The position numbers were made by a program, and so were the translations under genes. DNA of 64,000 nt from Papilionanthe hookeriana x Papilionanthe teres (taxonomy: Eukaryota; Streptophyta; Magnoliopsida; Asparagales; Orchidaceae). How positions within the stretch are numbered: the stretch's first letter is position 1; each line of letters opens with the position of its first letter. The notes beneath the pieces were generated by a model. That model was not told the DNA's origin and did no database searches. It saw only the letters and a list, made by a program, of their open reading frames with translations. Below, piece by piece: positions 55,001 through 61,849 of this stretch. Where the stretch lies: assembly GCA_022702705.1 (NCBI GenBank), contig CM040425.1:6588001-6652000 (forward strand), written 5' to 3'.

Positions 55001-57722
55001 GGAAATGACGCAAGGGAAATTGAGACATTGAAAGAAAGATTGACCACAAAATTCGAGATTAAAAATCTGGGGGCTGTAAAGTACTTTCTCGGTATTGAGT
55101 TTGCCAGATCCAAGGAGGGGATCTTTATTAATCAGCGAAAATATGTACTCAACTTACTCAGTAAAACCAGAATGCTTGGGTGCAAATCAGCTGCAATCTC
55201 GATTGAACCAAATAAAAGATTACAAGTGACAAATGAAATAGATGGTGTGAATAAAGAACAATATCAGAGGCTGGCGGGGAGACTAATCTATTTGTCACAC
55301 ACCCGTCCTGATATAGCTTTTGCTGTTGACATGGTAAGCCAGTTTATGCACTCGTCAAATACTCATCACTTGGAGGCAGTGTATCAGATCCTTAGATATT
55401 TGAAAGGAACGCCTGGAAGAGGACTACTGTTCAAGAAAAATGAGCATTTACAGATAGAAGCATTTGCAGATGCAAATTAGGCTCGGAGTGTTACAGATAG
55501 AAGATCAACCTCAGATTATTGCACTTTTCTAGGAGGAAACTTAATAACCTGGAGGAGTAAGAAGCAAAGTGTCGTGACAACGATGCGTCAAGGTCGAATT
55601 CAGATTTGTGGCTCATGGGATTTGTGAAGTTCTATGGATTAGAAGAATTCTTAAGGAATTAAAAATTCATAGTCCACCTCCAATAAAAGTATATTGTGAT
55701 AATAAGTCTGCCATCTCTATCGCCCACAATGTCGTCCTTCATGACAGAACAAAGCACGTAGAGATAGACAAGCACTTCATCAAGGAAAAAATTGACAGAG
55801 GAGATATCTGCATGGTGTATGTTCCTTCCAACGACCAAGCAGCGGATATTCTCATGAAAGGTCTTCACAAAAAATAGTTCGACGATTTAGTGTGCAAGCT
55901 GGCTCTGAAAGATATTTTCATGCCAACTTGAGGGGGAGTGTTGAAAGATTTGATTTGATTTACAGAAATTATTGTCTTTCCTATTATACAGAAATTATTA
56001 TCTTTCCTCTTATATTATTGTGTACAAATCATGCTTAATTAGCTATGGAATGTTATAGGAAATAATTGTAACATATTTAGTTATTTTCCTTATCTAGGAT
56101 GTGTGATTCCTATATGTAAAGGTACTGGGTATTGCATCACAAATAAGATGAGATAATTTTCTCTCTCTGTCTCTGTTTTCAATTTCTCATCAGAATTCAA
56201 ATAAAGCATATGATCCAATGCTAATGAAAAACAAACAAGCCTTGAGAAGAATGGATTCACTGTTTGAGGAATCCGGTGAATCGTTTCATTATTATGATAG
56301 AATCTTTTCCTAAAAAAAAGACATAAAGAAATGTTTCTCATTTAAAAACATTCAATTCTCATCAAAAGGTACATAGTTGTTTCTTCTCGTAAATTAAAAA
56401 TAAACTCTCATCTCTTAGAATCTCGTGTCATATAGTCAAACAAGAAAATGATTTTCTATTACAACAACGAATGAAAAAGACAATATACAGGATAAGGGTA
56501 GAAGAGATCATTCCCTTGGCTTGATCTATAGTCTGAAACTAAGGAATATAAAATGCTTCACCAACCCAACCCTAAGGATTCCTAGTTCAGCATATGGCTC
56601 TAACAATAAATAAAAGATCAGATAAGTTTTTAGTCCTACTTTGATTTTATCTTTTTATGTTTTTATTTTGTATATTCTTGTATATTATATATCGTAAGGT
56701 CTGTATATATAAAAAGATATATTCAAATACACAAAGACCCTCATACTTCATAATATAGGATTAGTATAAGATTAGTATAGGATTAATATAGGATTAGTAT
56801 AAGATGCTTATTCTTTATTTGATTCGGCCTAATCTTTTCCTCAAGAAAAGGAAAAATTGGGCCAAGTTTCATTTCAATCGATTAGGAGAACAAAAATAAA
56901 TTGCTGAATTCTACACGCTCATTTTTCCTCTATATCTGGCTTATCTACTGGGTCAAAATCGAATATGATCTCTTTTTATGCTTCACAAGCAGCGGCTAGA
57001 GCATTGCTCTATTTGCTAGCTTCATGAATAATATTTTTACCTTCACGACTAAGATCATGTCCCTCATTACGAAGTTGTACATATGCTTCTAAAGCCACCG
57101 GATTAGCTACTGCACTAGGTGCATTTCCCCAAGGGTGCCTTAAATTTCCTTCACCAAACTATAGTACTAATCATCCCCAAAGATTTCGTAAACTTAGGCA
57201 TGGAAAGGCCTATTTCACTTTTTAAAAAGTTACTAATAGTAATATTTTTATGTGTTACTAAAGATTGAAACGTTATGTATATGAATATTGAAGTTTATAT
57301 GTTATATATGTAAATACATAAGGACGTGTTGTGTATAAGTAAATGGCCCGAAATTAAATCGATTTTCACATAGGCGTTGTGTTTTGTCATATTTCAAGTT
57401 AAATTTCATGTTGGTTTTTTGGTTTTTTGGTTTTCTTTTGTCATACAAGCTGTTTGTTTCTGCATTATGTGCTGCTTTATTCATCTACGTATCTTACACC
57501 TTCAGTTTTCCTTGTTTACTTTGTAGAGAATTCTAATAAATTAAACAGAGCTTGAATGATTATCCACGACCATCAACATAATGTTATAAAATTTGATTTA
57601 TTTATTTGTTTTTATGTTTTATACAGTACATTCCCGGCACCAAGATGGTTTTCCCTGGTCTGAAGAAACCCCAGGAGCGAGCTGATCTTATTGCCTATCT
57701 CAAGGACTCTACGGCTCCTTGA
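30902..57722 (+). CDS. CYTC: Cytochrome c (mitochondrial electron carrier), three exons
   Basis: Joined exons 30902-31013, 33478-33611 and 57627-57722 encode 113 aa, the normal plant length. The protein carries electrons from complex III to cytochrome oxidase in the mitochondrial intermembrane space, with haem bound covalently. The heme motif CAQCH is at residues 23-27 (His27 axial ligand). Met89 in IPGTKMVF is the other axial ligand. The plant-type N-terminal extension MASFSEAPPGDP is present, and no cleavable presequence is expected. Intron 1 is phase 1 inside Gly38; intron 2 is phase 0 between Lys82 and Tyr83. All splice sites are GT-AG. No stop, frameshift or missing key residue is seen. 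Intron 2, about 24.0 kb, is exceptional for a 342-nt coding sequence. The start is fixed by the conserved N-terminus and the ATG-free leader. Confidence 0.96.
31144..31330 (-). repeat. 3' LTR of the intron-1 element
   Basis: 187 bp, similar to 32577-32792. Both share GAGCAGCACAAGAATATAAC, CCCCCAATATACAGAGAA and the terminal AATAGGTGCTA. It lacks about 30 bp found in the right copy. Confidence 0.82.
32577..32792 (-). repeat. 5' LTR of the intron-1 element
   Basis: 216 bp, partner of 31144-31330. The extra sequence ATAAAGCAGAGGAGATAC near its middle accounts for the length difference. The ATTTA target duplication follows at 32793. Confidence 0.82.
33478..33611 (+). CDS. CYTC: Cytochrome c exon 2
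   Basis: Encodes the last two bases of Gly38 to Lys82: PNLNGLFGRQSGTTAGY, then STANKNMAVIW and LYDYLLNPKK. Boundaries are TTATTAG|GTCC and AAAAAG|GTATAA. Confidence 0.96.
33612..37516. other. Unassigned intron-2 sequence
   Basis: AT-rich DNA with no recognisable coding domain. The only repeat I noted is a direct duplication of about 60 bp (35017-35073 and 35081-35137), each containing a CTAGTACA.GGATAT word and TTGTACTTTTATCTC or GCTGTACTTTTATCTC. Confidence 0.5.
37517..37751. mobile_element. MITE with roughly 50-bp terminal inverted repeats
   Basis: The left end, GTTTACATACATACCACTTA and on to TATCTAACACC, is complementary with mismatches to the right end (TTGGTGTTAGATATG...AATTGGGTTAGATGTATG). 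The 235-bp element encodes nothing. Related sequences lie at 24415-24690, 57230-57351, 58015-58105, 59226-59497 and 59740-59920. I could not define a target duplication. Confidence 0.65.
38006..38637 (+). mobile_element. 5'-truncated RTE-type LINE with exact 14-bp target duplication
   Basis: ATTGAAGGCTTTTG occurs exactly at 37992-38005 and 38638-38651, bounding this 632-bp insert. The 3' end carries CCGACCCCACTTAGTGGGAT followed by (TTG)n at 38618-38637, the classic tail of plant RTE-like LINEs. Upstream, broken frames encode RIQVGRLKWRNALG.LCDRKV, SGMLYGAE.WPLKEEH and MRILRWMSG, matching the C-terminal part of the RTE polyprotein. Only the end of the RT ORF survives, as expected from incomplete reverse transcription. 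Intact duplications suggest a fairly recent insertion, although the ORF has several stops. Confidence 0.92.
38652..40207. other. Unassigned intron-2 sequence
   Basis: AT-rich DNA without a recognisable domain. It includes a poly(A)-rich spot at 39403-39428. From about 39540 to 40160 it has copia-gag-like composition on the minus strand, but I could not confirm any motif. Confidence 0.35.
40208..40819. mobile_element. Tourist-like (PIF/Harbinger) non-autonomous element with GC-rich core
   Basis: The ends are GGGATCCTTTGGTTT (40208) and, on the other strand, GAGGTCGTTTGGTTG (ending 40819), an imperfect inverted repeat of the Tourist type. TTA lies on both sides (40205-40207 and 40820-40822), the expected 3-bp target duplication. 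The flanks inside are AT-rich, but 40388-40610 is very GC-rich, made of GGC, GGT and GCC words. ORFs on both strands across that core are low-complexity and not credible genes. The core may be a captured fragment or an expanded simple repeat. Confidence 0.55.
40820..41344. other. Unassigned intron-2 sequence
   Basis: AT-rich, no recognised feature apart from the TTA target site of the preceding element. Confidence 0.4.
41345..41655 (+). repeat. 5' LTR of decayed copia element
   Basis: Shares with 44021-44305 the blocks GATATCTTAAGAAACCTTTA, TTCCCTTTCTATTTTA and GAATCAAGCAATTTTC. It begins TGTGGA and ends CTACA. Confidence 0.75.
41844..43920 (+). pseudogene. Copia integrase end, RT and RNase H remnants
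   Basis: The first recognisable piece is the integrase C-terminus (within 41844-42278). An acidic, proline-rich linker PPTLPPDSPTL follows. At 42665-43126 RT motifs appear: LVCKLRKSLYGLKQSPRAWFE and VAVIVYIDDLILTGDD, the copia-type YxDD active site. The RNase H part near 43770-43920 has LFCDSQTTVSIAKN. Stops and frame changes occur throughout, so no polyprotein can be made. The order integrase-RT-RNase H defines copia. Confidence 0.82.
44021..44305 (+). repeat. 3' LTR of decayed copia element
   Basis: 285 bp following the purine tract. Its start (TATAGAAG) and end (TTTAACC) have lost the canonical TG and CA that the 5' copy partly keeps. Divergence between the two LTRs is high, so this is an old insertion. 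Confidence 0.72.
44306..47704. other. Unassigned intron-2 sequence with a TC/AC microsatellite
   Basis: T-rich DNA with no recognisable coding domain on either strand. A compound microsatellite, (TC)n followed by (AC)n, lies at 44707-44742. Confidence 0.5.
44707..44742. repeat. Compound (TC)n(AC)n microsatellite
   Basis: About nine TC units are followed directly by about seven AC units. A simple-sequence tract with no other signal. Confidence 0.9.
47710..47998 (+). repeat. 5' LTR of the short intron-2 element
   Basis: 289 bp, TG...TATCA. It is followed by the tRNA-Met-like primer site. Confidence 0.8.
49169..49478 (+). repeat. 3' LTR of the short intron-2 element
   Basis: 310 bp. It starts TATTGT (canonical TG lost) and ends TATCA, followed by the TTTTG duplication. 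Confidence 0.8.
49484..50354. other. Unassigned intron-2 sequence
   Basis: The short plus ORF reaching 49618 belongs partly to the LTR. No other domain is seen. The left edge of the plastid insertion lies at about 50355. Confidence 0.4.
50355..51735 (-). pseudogene. accD: Nuclear copy of plastid accD (acetyl-CoA carboxylase beta subunit)
   Basis: Minus-strand frames encode KSMDSLEALGHTSGSEE, KKIPSWDNYGF and DYTFLVRNSNGDT near the start. NICEYCGYHLKMSSSNKVEL (half of the zinc finger) and DPGTWEPMNEDMASIDPIEF follow in the middle, then EVDLSLIQMAKISSA. Near the end come SQAAEYLLHKGLFDLIVP. In this order they span almost the whole plastid accD protein. Many stops and frameshifts rule out function. 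The start (about 51735) is degraded. Plastid accD encodes the carboxyltransferase beta subunit for fatty-acid synthesis, but this copy lies inside a nuclear intron and is a transferred relic. The rbcL relic at 56919-57213 is in the plastid order and orientation. Confidence 0.92.
51833..52075 (+). repeat. 5' LTR of the copia element
   Basis: TGTTGAAAG...TTTTCA, 243 bp. It is close to the 3' LTR in sequence, the same length overall with small indels, and suggests a relatively recent insertion. Confidence 0.92.
52076..52090 (+). other. Primer-binding site (initiator tRNA-Met) of the copia element
   Basis: TAGTATCAGAGCGGG adjoins the LTR. It is one base from the plant consensus TGGTATCAGAGC. Confidence 0.85.
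52291..53415 (+). pseudogene. Copia zinc knuckle, protease and integrase N-terminal part
   Basis: The ORF 52291-53211 starts at MSENTNKSTPEEK. Residues 17-31 are YDHCNMPRHTRETC, a CCHC zinc knuckle whose first Cys is Tyr. IIDSGASDHM is the aspartic protease active site. RLGHPSFSYLRHLFP and QCEACYLAKSHR form the integrase zinc-binding region, then FFMIHSDVWGPS gives the first catalytic Asp of the core. A stop at 53209 breaks it. 53224-53415 continues with TFIDDHIR and ILKSDNGIEY (second catalytic Asp). Gag proper is missing, so the element depended on others for particles even before the stop arose. Confidence 0.88.
53416..54356 (+). pseudogene. Copia integrase C-terminal part, frameshifted
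   Basis: The integrase core continues after 53415 in shifted frames, with HQSTCLDTPQQNG at about 53430. A run of ten or so G at about 53547 marks an indel. From 53685 to 54356 the C-terminal part reads FLGYASNKKGYKCFNP, a signature of copia integrase, followed by an acidic proline-rich linker and ISKYLSY before RT. It has at least two frame changes. Confidence 0.82.
54357..55877 (+). pseudogene. Copia reverse transcriptase and RNase H
   Basis: RT motifs appear in order in 54496-54921: VGCKWVFTIKVKADGSVERY, KARLVAKGFTQ, DYQETFAPVAK, LHQLDVKNTFLN and CRLKKSLYGLKQSPRIWFE. 54929-55480 has LIVYVDDIILIGND (the YVDD active site), FEIKNLGAVKYFLGIE and RPDIAFAVDMVSQFM. LDVKNTFLN replaces the usual LDVKNAFLHG. 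A stop at 55478 and frame change precede the RNase H part 55608-55877, which has VYCDNKSAISIAHN and TKHVEIDKHFI. RNase H normally lies within this same polyprotein. At least three interruptions make it non-functional. Confidence 0.9.
55930..55938 (+). other. Polypurine tract of the copia element
   Basis: GAGGGGGAG immediately before the 3' LTR at 55939. Confidence 0.85.
55939..56181 (+). repeat. 3' LTR of the copia element
   Basis: TGTTGAAAG...TTTTCA, 243 bp, followed by ATTTC. Partner of 51833-52075. Confidence 0.92.
56187..56918 (-). other. Probable plastid rbcL-accD spacer (nuclear copy)
   Basis: Between the rbcL relic and the copia element. GGCCCAATTTTTCC and GATTAGGCCGAAT on the minus strand at about 56825-56865 match the style of the plastid rbcL-accD spacer. 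A tandem of GATTAGTATAAG/GATTAGTATAGG units lies at about 56752-56808. The stretch 56187-56600 is presumed spacer too, from its place before the accD start, but I could not match it to a remembered sequence. Confidence 0.5.
56752..56808. repeat. 11-12-bp tandem repeat in plastid-derived spacer
   Basis: About five units of AGGATTAGTAT with variants (AAGATTAGTAT, AGGATTAATAT). Such short arrays are common in plastid spacers. Confidence 0.85.
56919..57213 (-). pseudogene. rbcL: Nuclear copy of the plastid rbcL 3' end
   Basis: The minus strand encodes, with one frameshift and two stops, the C-terminal part of the Rubisco large subunit: EIFGDD, then HPWGNAPSAVANPVALEAY, RNEGHDLSREGKNI and HEASK, LAAAC and a short tail VDKPDIEEK, ending at TGA 56919-56921. 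Compared with functional rbcL, EIIREASKW has become NIIHEASK plus stop, and EVWKEI has become EA plus stop plus KEI. A nuclear relic is the clear reading. Its order and strand relative to accD are those of the plastid genome, so the two came in one transferred piece. Confidence 0.92.
57214..57626. other. End of intron 2
   Basis: AT-rich DNA including a partial copy of the MITE family (about 57230-57351), a pyrimidine-rich stretch and the acceptor ATACAG. Confidence 0.6.
57230..57351. repeat. Partial MITE copy
   Basis: ATATATGTAAATACATAAGG and GTATAAGTAAATGGCCC match the right-hand terminal part of the 37517-37751 element. Confidence 0.5.
57627..57722 (+). CDS. CYTC: Cytochrome c exon 3
   Basis: Encodes residues 83-113: YIPGTKMVFPGLKKPQE, then DLIAYLKDSTAP and a TGA stop at 57720-57722. 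Met89 is the haem axial ligand. Acceptor ATACAG|TACATT. Confidence 0.96.
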   Translation, partial: YIPGTKMVFPGLKKPQERADLIAYLKDSTAP

Positions 57723-57787
57723 TTTCTTGGAAGCAAAGCAGTGCTTGCAAATAGCTTGACCATGATTTTTTTTTATATACAGATCTC

Positions 57788-57793
57788 AATAAA
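57788..57793 (+). terminator. Poly(A) signal of cytochrome c
   Basis: AATAAA 66 bp after the stop codon, within CTCAATAAAATTTC. Position and sequence fit a plant near-upstream element. The exact cleavage site is not visible. Confidence 0.6.
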
Positions 57794-58014
57794 ATTTCTT
57801 AGAGGCCCCATTCTTTATAAAACTGGTGCGGCTTGAACTTCAATCTACTATTTTGATTTCATGCTATGCTATATTGTTGTACTTCAATTTTGAATTCGGA
57901 AGTTGGAACTTATGTGCTGTATCTACACGCCTATTTAAAACTTTTTCTTTGGTGAAATTTAAGAGCCAATAATTGTAGACTGTGCAGTGATAATTTTTCT
58001 TTCATTAGAAGTTT

Positions 58015-58105
58015 TGCGTTGATGTAAAAAAACAAAGTTTAGGTTTTAGATATCTAAATTCATAAGAATTTGGTGGCATGCATTTAAATGCCCCCAAATG
58101 TAATT
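58015..58105. repeat. Partial MITE copy downstream of cytochrome c
   Basis: TTAGATATCTAAATTCATAAG and GGCATGCATTTAAATGCCCCC match the right end of the family member at 37517-37751. Confidence 0.5.
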
Positions 58106-59225
58106 AATACTTAATTTATATTGCCACTAAATCAGAGTAATCTTAATACATTTGGGTTATGAGCCTAATCGCATTTGATAATTATTTTTTACGTGCACTT
58201 CTTAATTTCGTTATGCTAATAGTGCTATGACAAGTTAATTTCAATGAACAATAACAAATTAAGTTAAGTAGGCTATAAATACATAGCACTCTAAACTTTT
58301 AATATTACATATTTGCAGTGGCAGCTCTAGCGGGTTATCCTCTTTTTTTTTCTTCAGCCTAAAGGAAAGCAGTGGAGGACACTGCAGAAGACTATAACTT
58401 GACGGGTTTCAATCACAGATGGATGGAACGTCATGTCCTGTGCTGAGAAACTTTAGAGAAATTAAAAAAATTCAGATCGTCGGACTTTCAACGTTTCAGG
58501 AATACCCAAGCTATGGTTCCCCTAATTTCAACTCGTTATTTTTCACCATTGCTGCTACTCTAATTTGAAATTTGCTGGTAATATCTCATCGGCAGTCGTT
58601 GGGTGATAAGTTCTAGAGGGAAGGTGCTATTTATGAATAATATTACATGTTTCACATTTAAACTTATCTATTTGCATTTACAGCACCCTAAATATTAAAT
58701 AAAATCTCCGAATTTAAATCACTCGTAGTGTGATTGCCATAGCGAGCGCATTAACCATCGCAACTGGTAGACCCTGGCGCCAGCAACAAAGCCCATACCA
58801 CACAAAAATTGCTTTTCAAATCGTGTAGTTTTATTACAAATTAGCCACGTGAGCAAGAACTTAATGGGAGTTACACCGAAAGCATTAATTTATAAGTTTA
58901 TCACTCTCTCTGTCATTTTTTTTTCCAGGCAGCTAAATGCTCATATCTTAGATTCTGCAACTCTCAAGAAATATTCTCAGTACATAATGCAAGTAAACAA
59001 ATTTTGCAGATAGGGAACACACGTTTTTCAAACTTACTGTTATAAAATAAAGCCAACAAATTGAACCCTTTTTTAAAACAGATATTCGCTATAAGATATC
59101 TTTACATTCTTTAAAAAAAAAAAATAATAAAAATGATAAATGCTATTAATACATCAGGCCTTGAAACAGCAATTAATACATGATAAGTGAATGAAATTAA
59201 GACGTCATCCAGAGAAAAAAAACCA
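58106..59225. other. Unassigned downstream DNA
   Basis: AT-rich with no coding domain recognised on either strand. Confidence 0.45.
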
Positions 59226-59497
59226 GGGGCATTTACAAGCATACCATCCAATTTCTATGTATATACATATATAACTTCTGAACTTTTTACCATTATACCA
59301 CTCAATTCTTCCATATCACAAAAAAATGCCATTATTTTAACATTTAAAAGTGAAATGCATCTTTTTATTTATTGTTTAGAATGTCAAAATACATCATTTT
59401 ATGCAAATGTAAGGTGGCGTATATGTAAATAAACTGGAGTTTTAGGTGTTAGATTAAGAAATACATAAGAATTGAGCAACATGTATGTATGTCATCT
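59226..59497. mobile_element. MITE, second near-complete member
   Basis: Left end GGGGCATTTACAAGCATACC; right end, on the other strand, starts with GACATACATACATGTTGC. Both continue as inverted repeats (AATTTCTATGTATATA on the left, AATTCTTATGTATTTC on the right). About 270 bp, non-coding. Similar to 37517-37751. Confidence 0.6.
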
Positions 59498-59739
59498 AAG
59501 ACAAATGGAGATGATAGTACAAACGGAACAACTTACATTTTATCTGAGTGAGGACTTATATTGTTCTTCTAATTTATCCCGCGTATCTGAAAGGTAAGGT
59601 AGCTCAATTCTCGAGGAAAACTGACTCATCCAATTTTCCTTTTGCAAACCTTTGAAGAAAGGGAGAATTTGTAGTCTGTGAGATGGCGCAACAAATAAAA
59701 GTCATACAATAAGCTTTACTTTTTACATTTATTTTTATG

Positions 59740-59920
59740 CCAATCAAATCTTTCATAATATATCAACAATATTACTATGTTAACTTTTAAAAAGTGAAAG
59801 AAATATTTTTTTATGAATAGATGAGGTAGGTTATTTATGTAAAAATTGAAGTTTAGGAGTCAGACATGTAAATAAATAGGAATTAAGTGATATGGATGTA
59901 AATTTTCAGGAAAAAATATT
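59740..59920. repeat. Partial MITE copy
   Basis: GAGTCAGACATGTAAATAAATAGGAATTAAGTG at about 59855-59890 (quoted in part: ATGTAAATAAATAGGAATTA) matches the family's right-hand terminal part. Confidence 0.45.
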
Positions 59921-61849
59921 GTAGGTTGCCTAGTGCTGTTGAGGAAATAACGCAGAGTATATACTTCAGGATCCTTTAATATGAGATTAATTCTTCCAAC
60001 AAATCAAATATTCGGAATCTAAAAGCAAATTTGGTAGCAGTAATAACAAATGAAAGCACACAAAATATAGAATTCGAGGAAGTATAAAGCTCCACATAGG
60101 TACTGTGTGATGGCACAAAAGGTTTGGATATTGTCTCAGTAAGATATTAGATCTACAATTTTAAACAAAAGACTAAAATTAAATTGATAAAACAAATCAA
60201 TCCAATAAGTTGTTAAATTTTAATTCAGAAGACATTTGTAAAGGAAGATTTTTCGTGATGTTTTAAAGCGCATTCTGCATAAAGTGTTTTAAACATATGC
60301 AACATAAACCATCTCATTAAATTTCCTTTAAATTCTACAAACATCTTTATATTTCTCACTTTGCTTAGCAACTTGAAATTTTCTATTGGCCTTAAAATTA
60401 TGTATATGCTCAGCAAAAGTTGCCCAAGTTTTGCACAGTTTTTTTAAGCAAATTTTGCAGTTGAAAGCATTAGACCTCCTATGCCTGAAAAATTACTAAA
60501 GAAACATCGTAATAGGCTCCCTAAAAACCTATTGACACGTTTCTTTGTCCATCAATCTATAGTTGAAAATCAAACTAAATTTTTGAAGTAGCACCAAATG
60601 TCTTCTCTGATGTTCTCAAAATTTAGCCAATAAAACACACATCAGGATAAAAGCAGTCCATACAGTCCATCTATTTCTACAAAGAATAACAATATAGCAT
60701 ATAAGGCATAAAAATTTTAGAGCAATGCATAAGTACTGTGTAATGGTTAAAAAAATTATCTACTATAACAAACATAGAATCAAGCCCACATTTATGCTCA
60801 AATCAAGCATTCAAAATAGACAAGGATGTTTACCATGCAAAATGTTATTTGGTAGTTGTGCCTAATTAACCAGTGCAATAGTGCCATATATAAGGGATGG
60901 CATCACATTATAAGGAAAGCTATTAGAAACAATTCGAGAACAATAAGATCGTTTTCCCAACAAAGATGCACATCAAATCCACCATCATATAATTCTTATA
61001 TTTAAAAAAAATATAAAATGAAATGTGTTGGATATATAACAAAAAGCCGTTACATAAAAATTCATCAATGAAACAAAAATCAAACTACCGGTATAGCATC
61101 TTTAGAAAAAAATGAATATGTAATGAAAATCAGTTTATAAAAGATGAACAATATATAATGTGTCAAATATAAAGATCATAAAAGAATGAATAGTCAATAG
61201 AATGCATACAACTCAAGCCATCATGTCTTGTTATCAACATATACTTCATGTGTTAACTATAGAAAATATATGCAACTTGATTAGAATGCCTAAAAGTCAT
61301 GATTAGAATATAACAAAAATTCTCATGATAAAATATTATCTTTAATGTTTTACAATTTACACCAAACATAAAATTTATGATTAAAGTCATGTATTTTTTA
61401 CAAATTTTCATTAAATTATGTTCTTAGATGATTCTATTGGTTTAACCCAACATAAGAGACCTCACAAGATACCTCCAAATATATGAAAAGTGAAATAATC
61501 TAAAAAAATAAGACATTAGATATCAATTCCTTAATGGCATATAAAATTTTTGGTGTAAAAGATGATCAATGAAACATGATATATTTTAGAACTTCAATCA
61601 ATGTCATAATGGTGACAACCACTTAATGAATTTGAAATAGAGAGTGACTAAACCATGAAAACTGCACACAATCTATTAGTACATATAAAAACCTAAGAAA
61701 TTAACATCACGCAAAATAAATAAATGTGTAGTTAAAATGACCAAATTTTTATCACAAAGTATCATCAAACTAAGTGCAAGCAATGAAAGCGATTTGACTC
61801 ATCAATGATTAATATGAGAATATCAACCAACCAAGCCTTGATTCTCATG
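59921..61849. other. Unassigned downstream DNA
   Basis: AT-rich; no ORF with a recognisable domain. Confidence 0.45.

Larger units (their letters stand above)
51833..56181 (+). mobile_element. Ty1/copia retrotransposon inserted in the plastid-derived DNA
   Basis: Two 243-bp LTRs (51833-52075 and 55939-56181) are flanked by ATTTC (51828-51832 and 56182-56186), an exact target duplication. A primer site, TAGTATCAGAGCGGG, follows the first LTR and matches the initiator tRNA-Met with one change. GAGGGGGAG precedes the second. Coding order is protease, integrase, RT, RNase H, which is copia. Most of gag is absent: only 215 bp separate the primer site from an ORF that starts at the zinc knuckle. 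Several stops make it inactive. It splits the accD upstream region, so it arrived after the plastid DNA. Confidence 0.94.
33612..57626 (+). other. Cytochrome c intron 2, about 24.0 kb, filled with insertions
   Basis: GTATAA...ATACAG, 24,015 bp. It holds a MITE (37517-37751), an RTE LINE fragment (38006-38637), a Tourist-like element (40208-40819), a copia remnant (41345-44305), a short non-autonomous LTR element (47710-49478), and plastid DNA interrupted by a copia element (50355-57213). About half of the intron is identifiable transposon or organelle DNA. The rest is AT-rich and unassigned. Confidence 0.93.

Noticed and set aside
56090..56341. 83-aa minus-strand ORF
   Set aside because: It crosses from the plastid-derived spacer into the copia LTR; no family recognised.
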